64,000 bases of DNA from Ustulina deusta (Eukaryota; Ascomycota; Sordariomycetes; Xylariales; Xylariaceae). Below are positions 33,717 through 43,883 of the stretch, one piece after another. The notes beneath the pieces were generated by a model, which was not told where the DNA came from, searched no databases, and worked only from the letters and a program-made list of their open reading frames with translations. The DNA is taken from the NCBI GenBank assembly GCA_023159155.1, contig JAJNNX010000004.1:806001-870000 (forward strand), in the 5' to 3' direction. A program made the position numbers and the translations under genes. Position 1 is the stretch's first letter, and each line of letters begins with the position of its first letter.

Positions 33717-36668
33717 TTATCCCTGCCATTTCACCCTCTTGTCCCGGAAGATGCTCACCATTCCCATAGGCAGGAGCCCCGGCTCTACGATATTCAGACC
33801 GCCGAAACATCTGATGGCCTCGGGGCCATACAGTTGCGCAACCCAGCGCCAGTAAGGGTCCATCGTGTGCCAATTCCCCGTGATGCCCTTGAGGTTCTGC
33901 GAAGATTTGGCGAGCGCCTCGATGCCGCCGCGCACGGCGGCGCTCGCCTCGCTGATCCCTCCCGCCTCGCCCGACACCTCGAGCAACTTCCCGAACACGC
34001 TCGCCAAGTTCTCCGTAAAGCTGTAGTTCAAATCCTCGCGGTACCGCACGTACTCCTCGAAGGCCAGGAACTGCTCGCGGTCGCGGGGGTCTGCTGGCTC
34101 CCAGGCTCCTTGAAATCGGTTCACGGGGATATGAGGGCGGTCGCCGCGTTCAAAGGCCAGTTTCTTCCTCGCGTAGTCGTCGCGTTCCGCCTCTAGGAAT
34201 GTGTCAAGCACCTTGTTAGGGTCCGAGATGACGGCTTCGCGGACCGGGAGGATCGAGACGAAGGGGCTGCGCAGATCGAGGCCGCCTAGCTCGATGGGGA
34301 AGAAGAGGTACGCGTCTGGGATGTCGGAGACGCCGAATCGCGTGTGGAGAAGGTGCTTGAGGTATCCAACTACGCCCGTGATCGGTTCTTTCGGTTGCGC
34401 TTCGCCAGCGAGGAGGGATGATGGCGACGATGGAGAGAATACCTCGCGTTGGATCCGCTGGTGCGTCGCTAGGATTTGGTCTACGTGCGCGCGGCCAAAG
34501 CAGTTGGCGGGCTGACCGAAGTTAGACGTGAAGAATGTCGCGGCGAATGTATTCCAGGCCTGGATGAAGGAGATAACGCTCTTTTGCTTGTCGGCGAGTT
34601 GTCGTCGCAGGTCTACGATATGTTTGTCCACCATGAGCTGGTCGATCTCAAACTTGCCGGTGTTCGTCGACAACTTGAGAAATCCCCAGCGAATATCGCC
34701 GACGGGTAGTGACTTGTCAATGTCCAGGTTAACCGACGGATCGCGCGAGATGCGAACTGTGCCCGACTTCGGAAAGTTGATGTACGTCCTCGTTGCATTG
34801 ACGAAATCTGACACCGCCTTCCAGGCCGTCTTAGCTACACCGTGGTCCCGCGACCAGAACCAGAAATCGTCGTTCATTCGGTGCACATTATGGCCATCAG
34901 TTGCCGAGTTCACCGCGAAATCGAGACAGAATAGGATCGATTCGCCGAAGATCTCGCTGAGGACATGAGCTGCCGGGGTGCCACGACGACGAGTGCGTGG
35001 TGCCGTTTCAGGACTGTCGTCCAGGAACTTGAGCGGTGCTCGGAGGAACTTGTTGAAGAAGGCAATCCACGTCTCAGAGACACCGAGAAGCGACATTACA
35101 ATCAATATGGTCTCGTGCGGGAGTAACGAATTCCAGCTTTCGAACACGGAGTGAAATGCCGTAACCTCGCCATGCAGTTTTGTGGTGATGGCAACCTCAG
35201 TTGACAGCATGCGGATCAAGCGCTGTTTGTCCTCCATTGGGCGACGCTCCTCTGAGTCGGAATCGCTATCGTCGGGCTCCCGGGATGTATCATACGAAGG
35301 GGCATACGCCATATTGTAAGGCACCGGAGCACTCCGTCGCGCAGCTGGAGGCGGGGGAGGCGGGGGGGCCATTCTCTTTCGCGCTCGCGCCGACTGTTGC
35401 AACAGCATTGGCATCGGTTGTTGCTGGTAGAGCTGCGTTCCGACGGCATAATTGGCCTCTTCTTCGCCCTCGAGGGAGTTGTTCTGCTGTGTGTCGCGTC
35501 CCATCAAACCGGCCATAAAGTAATGCTTGCGATATAACTGGTCTCTCGCTGAATGGACCGAGTTGTGACGACGCACAGATTCAGGACCAATGTAGTACCC
35601 TCGGCGCTTCTGATCGAGCTGAGGGATCGTTTTCCTCGAAGATTTCCAGGCCCCGTCGAATTTTCGAAATTGCCTGAAGGCACCCTTCAAGAAGACGGAC
35701 CATTTCACGCCGATGTAATGAAGAAAGACGGCTTGGAGCACGTCTTCGTGCATTAGAACATTGTATACGCCTGTGATCTTCCGTTGCTGCTCGAGAGCCA
35801 CGCTCTCGCCCCATGACCAGGTAGAGAGGGCAGCAAGCCGCATGTTGAGAACGTCCGCCACCTCGGCTAGAATGGTCGCGTTGCCGAGGAAGTCCCTCAA
35901 CACCTCACGTCTTTCGTCCGTCAGTAGGTCCGAGGCGAGGAGGCTGTTAATGACCCAGGTTAAGGTTGTGGAATTGAACTGTTTCGGCGCAGCCAATGTA
36001 TTTTCAAATTCGGTGAGCTTGCTACGTAGTTGCTCCAACCCTTTGGCTTTGGCTGGATTGCTTTCGTCTCGCAGACCAAATAGGTGGATAAGGTACGCCT
36101 TCAGCGCGTTTCCGTCCACTTCGGCGGCCTCGAAGACAACCTTCTCCCACCCACGACGAGCTTCCTTTTTCATGGAATCGCCGACGTCCTCAAACCCGTC
36201 GGCCATGTCAACATCCTGTCCAGCATCCGAGGCGGCCTTCTCTGTGGAAAGCCACTCAGTAACGAGTTGCGCGTAGAGCGACGCATACTCGAACTTGGAT
36301 GACTGCGTGTTGAGATGGCGTAGCAGCGACTCTTCCCAACTGCGCATTAGTTGAGGGGTTATGGAGGAGTCGTACCTAGACTGGGCCATGAAGCTATCTA
36401 GATTTTTTAGCTCGAGCTCCAATTCCGGGTTCTTCGATTGGTCTGGGATGATCCCGCCAGCCTTGGTGGTCTTCATCGCATAACTATCCTTCACACCTTG
36501 GCTCAACAAGCCCAGGCGTTTGAGAGGGTCCGTCTCATTCTCGAGGCGAGAAAGGATGTTTGCCTTCGTAGTCTCAAACTGCGATCGCCTCTTGGACAGC
36601 TCCTCGAGCTTGGTATTTGTGATTTCCTGTAATGTCTCCGAAAAGACGCTGCCACTGCTGGTAGGCAT
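33717..36668 (-). CDS. Reverse-transcriptase-related cellular protein (rvt type)
   Basis: Intronless, 983 residues. It matches the single-copy, non-mobile RT-related genes called rvt, described in fungi and some other lineages; their cellular job is unclear. Residues 1-60 form a charged, probable coiled coil. A fingers-like part (HYIGVKWSVFLKGAFRQF) follows, then a low-complexity insert with a Pro run near residues 430-445 and an Asp/Ser-rich acidic patch. The palm has motif A at about 500-515 (VFESWNSLLPHETI), a motif-B-like RRGTPAAHVLSEIFGE, and motif C RMNDDFWFWS with the paired aspartates at 599-600. A long C-terminal domain follows. There are no integrase, protease, RNase H or terminal-repeat features, so it is not a retroelement copy. 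The residue at the expected motif-A aspartate is Val508, unusual for an active polymerase. The family call is from recalled motif layout. Confidence 0.8.
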   Translation of the reverse strand: MPTSSGSVFSETLQEITNTKLEELSKRRSQFETTKANILSRLENETDPLKRLGLLSQGVKDSYAMKTTKAGGIIPDQSKNPELELELKNLDSFMAQSRYDSSITPQLMRSWEESLLRHLNTQSSKFEYASLYAQLVTEWLSTEKAASDAGQDVDMADGFEDVGDSMKKEARRGWEKVVFEAAEVDGNALKAYLIHLFGLRDESNPAKAKGLEQLRSKLTEFENTLAAPKQFNSTTLTWVINSLLASDLLTDERREVLRDFLGNATILAEVADVLNMRLAALSTWSWGESVALEQQRKITGVYNVLMHEDVLQAVFLHYIGVKWSVFLKGAFRQFRKFDGAWKSSRKTIPQLDQKRRGYYIGPESVRRHNSVHSARDQLYRKHYFMAGLMGRDTQQNNSLEGEEEANYAVGTQLYQQQPMPMLLQQSARARKRMAPPPPPPPAARRSAPVPYNMAYAPSYDTSREPDDSDSDSEERRPMEDKQRLIRMLSTEVAITTKLHGEVTAFHSVFESWNSLLPHETILIVMSLLGVSETWIAFFNKFLRAPLKFLDDSPETAPRTRRRGTPAAHVLSEIFGESILFCLDFAVNSATDGHNVHRMNDDFWFWSRDHGVAKTAWKAVSDFVNATRTYINFPKSGTVRISRDPSVNLDIDKSLPVGDIRWGFLKLSTNTGKFEIDQLMVDKHIVDLRRQLADKQKSVISFIQAWNTFAATFFTSNFGQPANCFGRAHVDQILATHQRIQREVFSPSSPSSLLAGEAQPKEPITGVVGYLKHLLHTRFGVSDIPDAYLFFPIELGGLDLRSPFVSILPVREAVISDPNKVLDTFLEAERDDYARKKLAFERGDRPHIPVNRFQGAWEPADPRDREQFLAFEEYVRYREDLNYSFTENLASVFGKLLEVSGEAGGISEASAAVRGGIEALAKSSQNLKGITGNWHTMDPYWRWVAQLYGPEAIRCFGGLNIVEPGLLPMGMVSIFRDKRVKWQG

Positions 36669-37272
36669 CTTCCTGGTCCTGGTGCCGAGTTTAGGGCCAA
36701 ACAGAGCAGACAGAGGTACATGCGAAGGCTTGCCTCTGATGGGAAACGTGTGGGGATGTCCAATTCAGCAGGACGGGCTGGGATGAGAGGGCTCCTTTAT
36801 ACATGTCCTCCAGAGCACAAGGCAGACACTTAGCTCCTGGCTGCCTGCCGACCATAGCGTCCCCACCTTTGGCAACGGTTGCCTTGATTCTTCTCGGTCA
36901 TGATCGAGGAGATGATAGATATCCAGGTGCAGTCTCGTCCTCTTTTCTGCCTGCAACGAGCTTCCATCAGCATGCCTCAAGTTGCTTGCCTCCTATCATT
37001 TGAGTGAGTACATGTGTTGGGCATTCCAGCTTGCCAAGACAAAATGCGCCCACTATCTCCAGCCCACCTACACGCGCCAATGAATTTCCCTACACAAGTA
37101 CTCGCTTTCAGGAAAGTTGGTGTAATACAAAACCACTGTAGGTATTACTTACTAGATACCCTATGTAGTGTGTTCACCCCGGTGTTACTAGGACCTACCA
37201 ATCAGGCGGCCATTACGAGGGTGGGGGGTTAGTGCACCGGCTAGCATGATTTAGGTAGTATAAAATCGGCCC
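36669..37272. other. Intergenic region upstream of the rvt gene
   Basis: Promoter side of the rvt gene. No coding sequence is recognised. Confidence 0.5.
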
Positions 37273-37900
37273 CTTGTATTTGGTATTTGTAGCTCACAGC
37301 CAAGGCGGCATCGTAGTGAAGAAGGTTGGTGATTTCCCCATCCCCCGGCGTTGGCCTGCTGCTCCACGAACTGAAATCACCATGAGGAGAATCGCCACTA
37401 TGGCGACATTCTCTCGTCAACGACCGGGGTAATATTCATGGGGACACCCCATCAAGGGTCCAATATCGTAAACTAGACGTCATTCCTTGATGTCTGATCC
37501 AGGACTTGAGCACGCACTCCCACACCCTGCTCGAGGTCTCCAAGTCGTTTCTGCCTCGGTCTGCCGACCTAACGATAATGTCCTTCATCGAGACACAATC
37601 GGAGCCTCCACTAACGGTCTTGGTAAGCAGTAAGATTCTTGAAGGCCGTGCTGGCCCTGTCGTACTTGATTTAGATATCGTCAACCCCTGAGTTAGTTTC
37701 AGTCGTCTCAGCTGCTCCAAATCCTGCCTCGAGCGTCGCCGGTCCAGCTTCGCAAGTCCCCAAAGCTTCAGCCCTTGAGCATCCCAGCCATGGGGAGGCT
37801 GAAGAAGGCGATACAAAAGTGACGTTGGTCAATGCGGTCGACGAGTCTGATATGTCCACCCTCCGCATTAGCGGACTAAGCCGAGGATCTCGGCCACGGA
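37273..37900 (+). pseudogene. Relic of an alpha/beta-hydrolase domain (STAND/NLR-like N-terminal type)
   Basis: Pieces of the serine-hydrolase domain often found at the start of fungal NACHT or ankyrin STAND proteins can be read in separate frames. LVFVAHSQGGIVVKK at about 37285-37325 holds the GxSxG-type nucleophile elbow. SSTTGVIFMGTPHQGS follows at about 37408-37455 and ends shortly after in a stop. A third piece, SADLTIMSFIETQSEPPLTV at about 37560-37620, lies in another frame. The frames cannot be joined by plausible introns, the central part is shortened, and nothing resembling a NACHT domain follows. The short sequence after 37690 (Ala/Pro/Ser-rich) is unclear. Probably a decayed fragment. 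Confidence 0.6.
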
Positions 37901-38285
37901 GAGGGGATGGAATGAGTCTACAATAGAACTACACGTCCCAAACGATACTCCAATCGGGAACTACAAACTCTCTTGAAGAAGCAGGCACCTAGTAGGCGTG
38001 ATCGCATCAACAGTATACGGCTCAAACAACCATGAGGGTTGGCTACCTAGAATTTTGCCTGCTAGACATCACCATCCCTCAGGCTTTCAAATTTCGAAGT
38101 CGCTCCACTCCTATTGGGGACAAGTGGTTTGACTGCTTCACTGTGCCCGTAGAGGTTACCCGAGGTCGCCCCTGTTACAAGGAATCTCTCGGTTACAGGA
38201 TTAATGCCCACCAGTCCATCGCGTCCTTCCTCAGCAGGATATTCCCCGATCCTGTAGATGCAAGATCCGTACATATCCCAAGTAG
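37901..38285. other. Short intergenic region
   Basis: Lies between the hydrolase relic and the damaged ubiquitin-fold gene. A 106-residue open frame starting at 38032 is not recognised and could be an upstream part of the latter or spurious. Confidence 0.35.
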
Positions 38286-40413
38286 ATGCAGGCAAGAGTG
38301 GGGCTTTCCCATTCAGTTGCGGTGGGACGAGACGACTTTTCATCACTCCTGATATCCTTCATGCGAACTGTGCGAGTACAGGGAGGACAGAGTTGCCTTC
38401 CTCCGAGGGGGCTGGGAACGTTCCATCTACTTAACACGCAGCCTTATCGCAATCAGCTGCCTCCCAAGGCGGTGGCCCTGGGAGGTTTATTCCTGCCTAT
38501 GTATGAGAGCGAAGCCATGTACATCACCTTCGACTGTCAGGCATCCGACAAGTTTGTCGTGCGCCCTTTTCTTGGCGGCGTGAACGGTATTTCGGGCAAG
38601 CGACTCTACTCAACCGAAAGCGCCAAGTCAGCCGCACTACGAAAGCAAGACTACATTGTCACCTCCGAGCAGCACCGACTGGATGGAGTCTCAGTCAGAC
38701 CGGGTGTCGTGAACCAATTCGTCGCGATGAAGATAAATCTGGAGCCAAAGAAGGAGGAGGTAGCCGGAGACCGCCCTGAAGCTGACCAAGGCCCTGAAAA
38801 TGGCGAAGTGCCAGAACCGAGAAAAGGAGGGACAGTCGAATGGCAAATGACTGGAAATGATGAGGTTGGCGGGATCCAATCGCAGATCATCCTCTAGTTC
38901 AGGCTCTCCCGGATGTTCGCTGGGAGCATGAGAGATACGTGTCTAAGAGAGTATAACGGCGTCCTCGAGTCCTACCAGCCTGTACCAGATGACTCTGTGG
39001 TTTATGACGTCTTCAAAACACCGGAAGAGCTGGGACTCAGCGAAGGCGACTTCATCCACGTCAGGGAGTTTGAGCCGAGACCCATACCTGCATGGGAGCC
39101 ATTCCGCAGCAAAAGCCAACGCATTACGTACAAGAGGGTGGACAGAGAAGAAGCTCGTGGAAAGAAGGTTGCGGACTTGGCAGCCGAGTCTCCATTCCCG
39201 TCCGATACCTTGGAGCTGGAGGTCTTCCGCAACCAGTTGCGAGAGAGGATTATTACTGTGAGAGGGGCCAATACCGATAAGGAGCCGCTTCGTTTCAGAG
39301 TAAGGGTTCTCTTCTTACCTTTCCATTTTACTGTCTATGTCTGGAGCTCATCCATAAACAATTCTAATCTGTCTTGACAGATCGACGCAGACGACGACTT
39401 CAGTGACATCCAGGCAGCCGCGCGAGATGTCTTTGGGATGCCCGACGGGGAACTCTTCGCCTCTGGGCTTGTTGTAAACAATCCCGGTATTCAGTTTCCA
39501 ATTAATGACTGGAGTGATTACCTCTTCGCGACAGAGCCAGCAGTTTCCTACAATGAATTCCGGAAGCCGAGAAAATTTGACCATCTCAGCCTGGGCAGTG
39601 GCGGAGAGTCCGTTACTAAAGAATTTGACATGGTTCTCGTGAGTATACTTTTGCATAGACGGCGGGCCTGTCGCCAACACATCGCCAAGCCAGTCTATTT
39701 AGCGGAATAGAATGCAATATGGTGCTTCCTGTCTATCTACTAGACTAACCTCTATAGGCACCGAGTACTGACAAGTGGAGGAACGTCTGCCACCTCAATT
39801 TCCTCAATGGCGCGGATAAGCACTTTTCAAACATTAGTAAACCGCTGATGCTCGAGATTTCCCATGATAGTACATTAGCCGACGTCCGCCGTTTGATCCA
39901 GGAAACGACTGGCTCATCAACGGAAGGCTTCCGCTTTGCATCCCTAGATAGTGCCGATGTCCCTGACAACTGCATAATCTACGGAGACCGTGAGATGCGC
40001 GAGGAGTTTCCAGACTCTTGTCGACTGAGTCTGGTCCAGATTTCGGCCTTGCAGGTACGGGCTTAACCCTCGAGCTGCACATCCTCCAGGAGATCTGCGC
40101 CGACACCTCCAACCCTCGCATCTGGGACGTCGGCAGCTCCAAGATCCTGTACGTCCACATCGTTAACTCGCGCGACTTTGAGGACATTATGGGGCTGCCC
40201 CCGCCAGACACACTCGTGACGTGGAAGCTGTACGCGAAGCTGCAGCTCCCGTACGACCGGGCGTGGAAGCAGCAGCAAGGCGACCCGATACTTGACGTCA
40301 AGGGCAAGGGCGTCAGCTCCGATGGCATATTTGACAGGCTCGTGAGCCTGGAGGAGAACAGGGTCGCACAGGCCCTGATCGAGCCGGATGTTATGCATTC
40401 TGTCCTCGCGTAA
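38286..40413 (+). pseudogene. Ubiquitin-fold multidomain protein gene with in-frame stop and frame break
   Basis: The family (conserved in fungi, with related single-domain bacterial proteins) is recognised but unnamed. The N-terminal domain shows MRTVRVQGG, GLGTFHL, ALGGLFLPMYESEAMYITF, QDYIVTSEQHRLDG, VNQFVAMKI and DEVGGIQSQII. A middle region and a ubiquitin-like stretch (MLEISHDSTLADVRRLI) follow, then a C-terminal IWDVGSSKILYVHIVNS with GLPPPDTLVTWKLYA. Proposed pieces are 38286 (or ATG 38361)-39299, 39381-39638, 39758-40054 and about 40090-40413. A TAG at 38895-38897 interrupts an otherwise open frame directly after the conserved GGIQ motif. Near 40055 the frame changes and would need a 35-nt intron or a frameshift. 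Codon content otherwise looks well preserved, so decay is recent or the gene is expressed as separate parts. Confidence 0.6.
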
Positions 40414-41389
40414 TGCCCTCGTGTTTAGGGGAAGGAGGAACGACTGGGCGTAGATAATAAGGTAGAAGTCAAGCCCCTATGCCATTGTGTTGCTTGGCCA
40501 CAGTTTAAGCCATCTATCTAGTCGAATGGCGATAAGGCAATCGTCTTGGCTAAATTGCTTCCAACTATACCTAATTTGGGTTAGACCGAGATAGAACATG
40601 TAGGGATTTTCATGGGCTAACCTGTCTCCCATCTCACCTTTGTTTACGGCAGTTTACACTTGCACTGTTTAATTGGTCGAGCTAGTTCAGCTTGTCCAAT
40701 TAGTGACCCGTAACGAAGCGTTCGCATGTCAAGAATACCAATCTCAATTAAAGGTGTGGATAGTTGCTGGTAGGTAGGTATCTGCCGTGCATGCTTGATT
40801 GATTTGGGGTGTCAATGGACCAATCTGATTACACTATAGTTATAAATAGAAACGTGACGCCTTGGCCTCACATCGTTCTTCCAACGGGAGACTATAACCT
40901 TTGCCCACCGCTGTGCCTAAAACCTGAAAACTCCTGTGGCCGATGCCCACCCACATCGTGAAGACGAGAAGGAAAGGGTATTGTCCCGACACCGATGCTG
41001 AAAAGCAGTAACAAAAGGCCTAGATTATTGCCTGATGGCTCGGAATAGGGCGTAATTAGGAGTGTAAATTAGGGGGGCCTCATGAAATGTACATGGCCTA
41101 CCATGGCCGAGGGCAGAGGGGGAGGGGGAGGGGGAAAGGGTCTGAATGCTCTGCAAGCCCACCCATCCATTATTAGATATCAACTCAGGATGCTCTCAAG
41201 TCCCGCCGGAGCGGCCTAGTTTTGGGGCACACAGCACCACGTAGTAGGGCCGCCGGGGAACTCCGCTGATACGCTATCCGTAGATTGGCGATCGCTACTA
41301 TGCGGCGTGTCGCAGTGATGAGAGGGTTGACGCAAAATTGAAGGTGCCCGAGTCATCGGTCGCAGGGAGACAGGCGCTGTCAACTGTTG
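40414..41389. other. Intergenic region with a G-run motif
   Basis: 3' flanks of two convergent genes. At 41118-41140 there is a run of GGGGGAGGGGGAGGGGG followed by AAAGGG, suited to G-quadruplex formation. No coding sequence is seen. Confidence 0.55.
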
Positions 41390-42520
41390 CTACCGGCTGA
41401 AAACGAGCGCGTTCACAATATGATCCTTCTGCCAGCCCTGGCTTTGTAGCGACATGTTCTCCTTGAGAATTTTGCCCATGTACGCTACACGAACTAGCCT
41501 CGTTGACGGTAACTAGACAGATCAGTTAGGGGTTCTACAAGGCTTACAAAACAAGCGACTTACCCCGGATTCCTCGGCAATCTTCCTGGCTAGGCTTCTC
41601 ACAGATTCATCGGCATCTATGCTGATGACCACATCAGGGTACGTTTCGCTTAATCGGGCACGGACTTTGACCAGATTCTTAATATCTACAACAGCTTTAC
41701 CCTTCTCTTCCCTTCGACGCAGAGCCTCGTCTTCGTCGACCTCTTCAGTGGTGTCATCGCCCGTGAGGTCATCGTCTCCCTTTCCATCCTTATCGACACT
41801 CTCTCTTCGGACTCCACTGTCCTCGGCCACATTGGTTGGATCACTGACTATCCACTCCGGAAGCGCGTAGTAATTGCCCAGCGAGTCGTAGACGCCGTTG
41901 GACAGATCGCCTGTCGGCAATGTGACTTCGGCAGCTTTAAGGAGCCCCTGCGCAGTGACAAGGCCGCCAGCGCCATCATCATCTATCGGCTCGACGCCGG
42001 CAACCCGTCTGATATCGGCCTCCCACATGGCCTCCAAGGCGGTATGGATCACCTGCCAAACCTCGGGACGACCGGCGACTCTTGTATCGAAGAATTCGGT
42101 GCGCTGCAGGTCAAGATCGGCGCGGGTCCAAGCACGATCCCGAGATACCCATTCGTGGCGGCGCAATGGCTTGTCTATATGCTGCGATAGGGGCTGGCGG
42201 GCTCGCTGGCTACGGCTCATGGAGGGCTGTCCATTGGGTTCATCGGCCGTCGGGGATTGGCCTGGTTGGGCGTTGATGGCTCCCGCGGATGCCTCCGACG
42301 ACGCGCCGTCGAGATAGGGCGTACCAGGGCGGTACGAACGTGAGAAACAACAGCCCTAGATCCGTCAACGTTAGGCTAGGAAAACACCAATGGTGCCAGT
42401 CCAACGCTCTGGGCTCTTTGGGTGCATGGCCAATCAGCAAGACATGAGTAGCACTAGGCAGTGCTGGGGAGGTGATGACGGGGGAGGCGTAGGAGGCGGT
42501 AACACAATGATACATACCAT
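41390..42520 (-). CDS. Ubiquitin domain-containing protein, UBTD1/UBTD2 (DC-UbP)-like
   Basis: UBTD proteins combine a helical ubiquitin-binding domain with a C-terminal ubiquitin-like fold and bind ubiquitin-pathway enzymes. Exons 42518-42520 (ATG only), 41564-42355 and 41390-41512 give 305 residues. The spliced N-terminus reads MGCCFSRSYRPG, a likely N-myristoylation and palmitoylation signal that would put the protein at a membrane. The helical domain shows PLRRHEWVSRDRAWTRADL and FFDTRVAGRPEVWQVI at about residues 60-110. An acidic linker follows. The ubiquitin-like domain runs from about 240, with LVRVAYMGKILKENMSL and a C-terminus HIVNALVFSR without a Gly-Gly tail. The 162-nt first intron has a strong GTATGT donor directly after ATG and a CTAG acceptor before GGC TGT TGT. 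A shorter reading from the ATG at 42220 would lose the MGCC signal. Confidence 0.88.
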
Positions 42521-43883
42521 GACTCCGGCACGCGCGCGGGTTGGGACCGGGAGGGAGACAAGAGAGCCGTGCTTTTCCACTATATTTTTATGGAAAGGGG
42601 CCGAAGGTTTAGCGCATTGTTCCGGTCGTGTCCGTCAACGTCGGCCCGGACGGAGAGAGAGAGAGCGGGATGTGATTTGATCTGATTTGGTTCGATGTAG
42701 TCTGGTTGGATTGGACTTGGTTTGGTTGAGCTCGGAAGAGAGTCGGGACGGACGACAATTAGACAGTAAGACAATTACCTGTCTGGTGAGTTTATTGTCT
42801 CAAGTCTCACGAGTGCAGTGGTCGGGCGCGGCAACGGCGTGGATGAATGGATGGGCCAGAGAAGAGACGTGATGGACCTGGGCAGTGGTGGACCTGGGAG
42901 AGAGATGGGGAGGGAAAGTAGAGAGAGCTGAGGCTGGATCTGCAGCAGCTAACCTAACACAGGGGGTTACGAAACCTTGTCAGCACGTACCATCATGCAT
43001 GCACTACCTCCCTCAATGACATGATCAATACATTACTACAGGTACCTACTTACTGTAGTGTAGGTACACGATATGAGGTGCAGTAGCCGGGCAGGTAAGT
43101 GGAGCGGGCGGTGGCTGTGCCAAGTTCCGCTGTGCGGAGTGTACCTAGCTACCTAGGTAGACTGGGTACTGCACAGTAGGTCATTGTGTGTTAGGTACCT
43201 ATTGTGTGCCTTCTGCCTCTATTCAGTAGGTAGCTATATTACCTAAGTAGTCAAGATGTTAGGTACTGCGGAGAGCTGGGGAGCCGGTATTTCGAATCCT
43301 ATCTGGAATACACTAGGTAAGCTTAGTTAGCCTAGGTGAGGTACGCATGCTGTCAGATTTTACGGCTTTCGATGCGTGTACAACAATGCTGAGAGAACTG
43401 CACTTGAGGATCGCAATTCCTCCCGACCTATGCAGTCAGCCAACACGCAGTAGTCATGAGGTTATCAAATACTGTCGAGCACACCGGTCCGTTGCCATTG
43501 TTCAGAAAGCCGATCTTCGGCTATTGTTTACTTTACATTCTCACAAGTCAAGGCCAGCCCATTGCCCCGTGCAACACTGCTGTTACGCCTCGACCTGAAG
43601 TTGTATATAACTTGTATAATTCCGATGCCATGCCGCCGGCCCACCCCGTCGACGTTGCTGCGGTGCCTTTCCTCTGCATAATATTATAAATGGGCATGCA
43701 TTGCAGGACGCGCAATTCATTATTAGGTAAGTGTGGTCGCCACACTCTGTTACCTGTTACTCTTGATGACCTTGCGTACGACGCATTTGGGCCCCATTTC
43801 CGAACGAACATACGGTGGTTGCACATTCTCAGAATGACTAACTCCTTGGTCATTCGTGCGACTACACCGACTACACGCCCTCG
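42521..43883. other. Intergenic region with TAGGTACCTA-type palindromes
   Basis: Promoter of the UBTD-like gene and 3' flank of DIM-5. GTACCTA/TAGGTAC elements are dense at about 43040-43330, including the palindrome CTACCTAGGTAG at 43149-43160. No gene is supported. Confidence 0.55.

Noticed and set aside
33717..36668. The rvt gene as a retrotransposon
   Set aside because: No integrase, endonuclease, gag, protease, RNase H, terminal repeats or target-site duplications were seen around it.
37436..37868. Minus-strand open frames of 126 and 65 codons
   Set aside because: They are antisense to the hydrolase relic, whose plus-strand motifs are recognisable.
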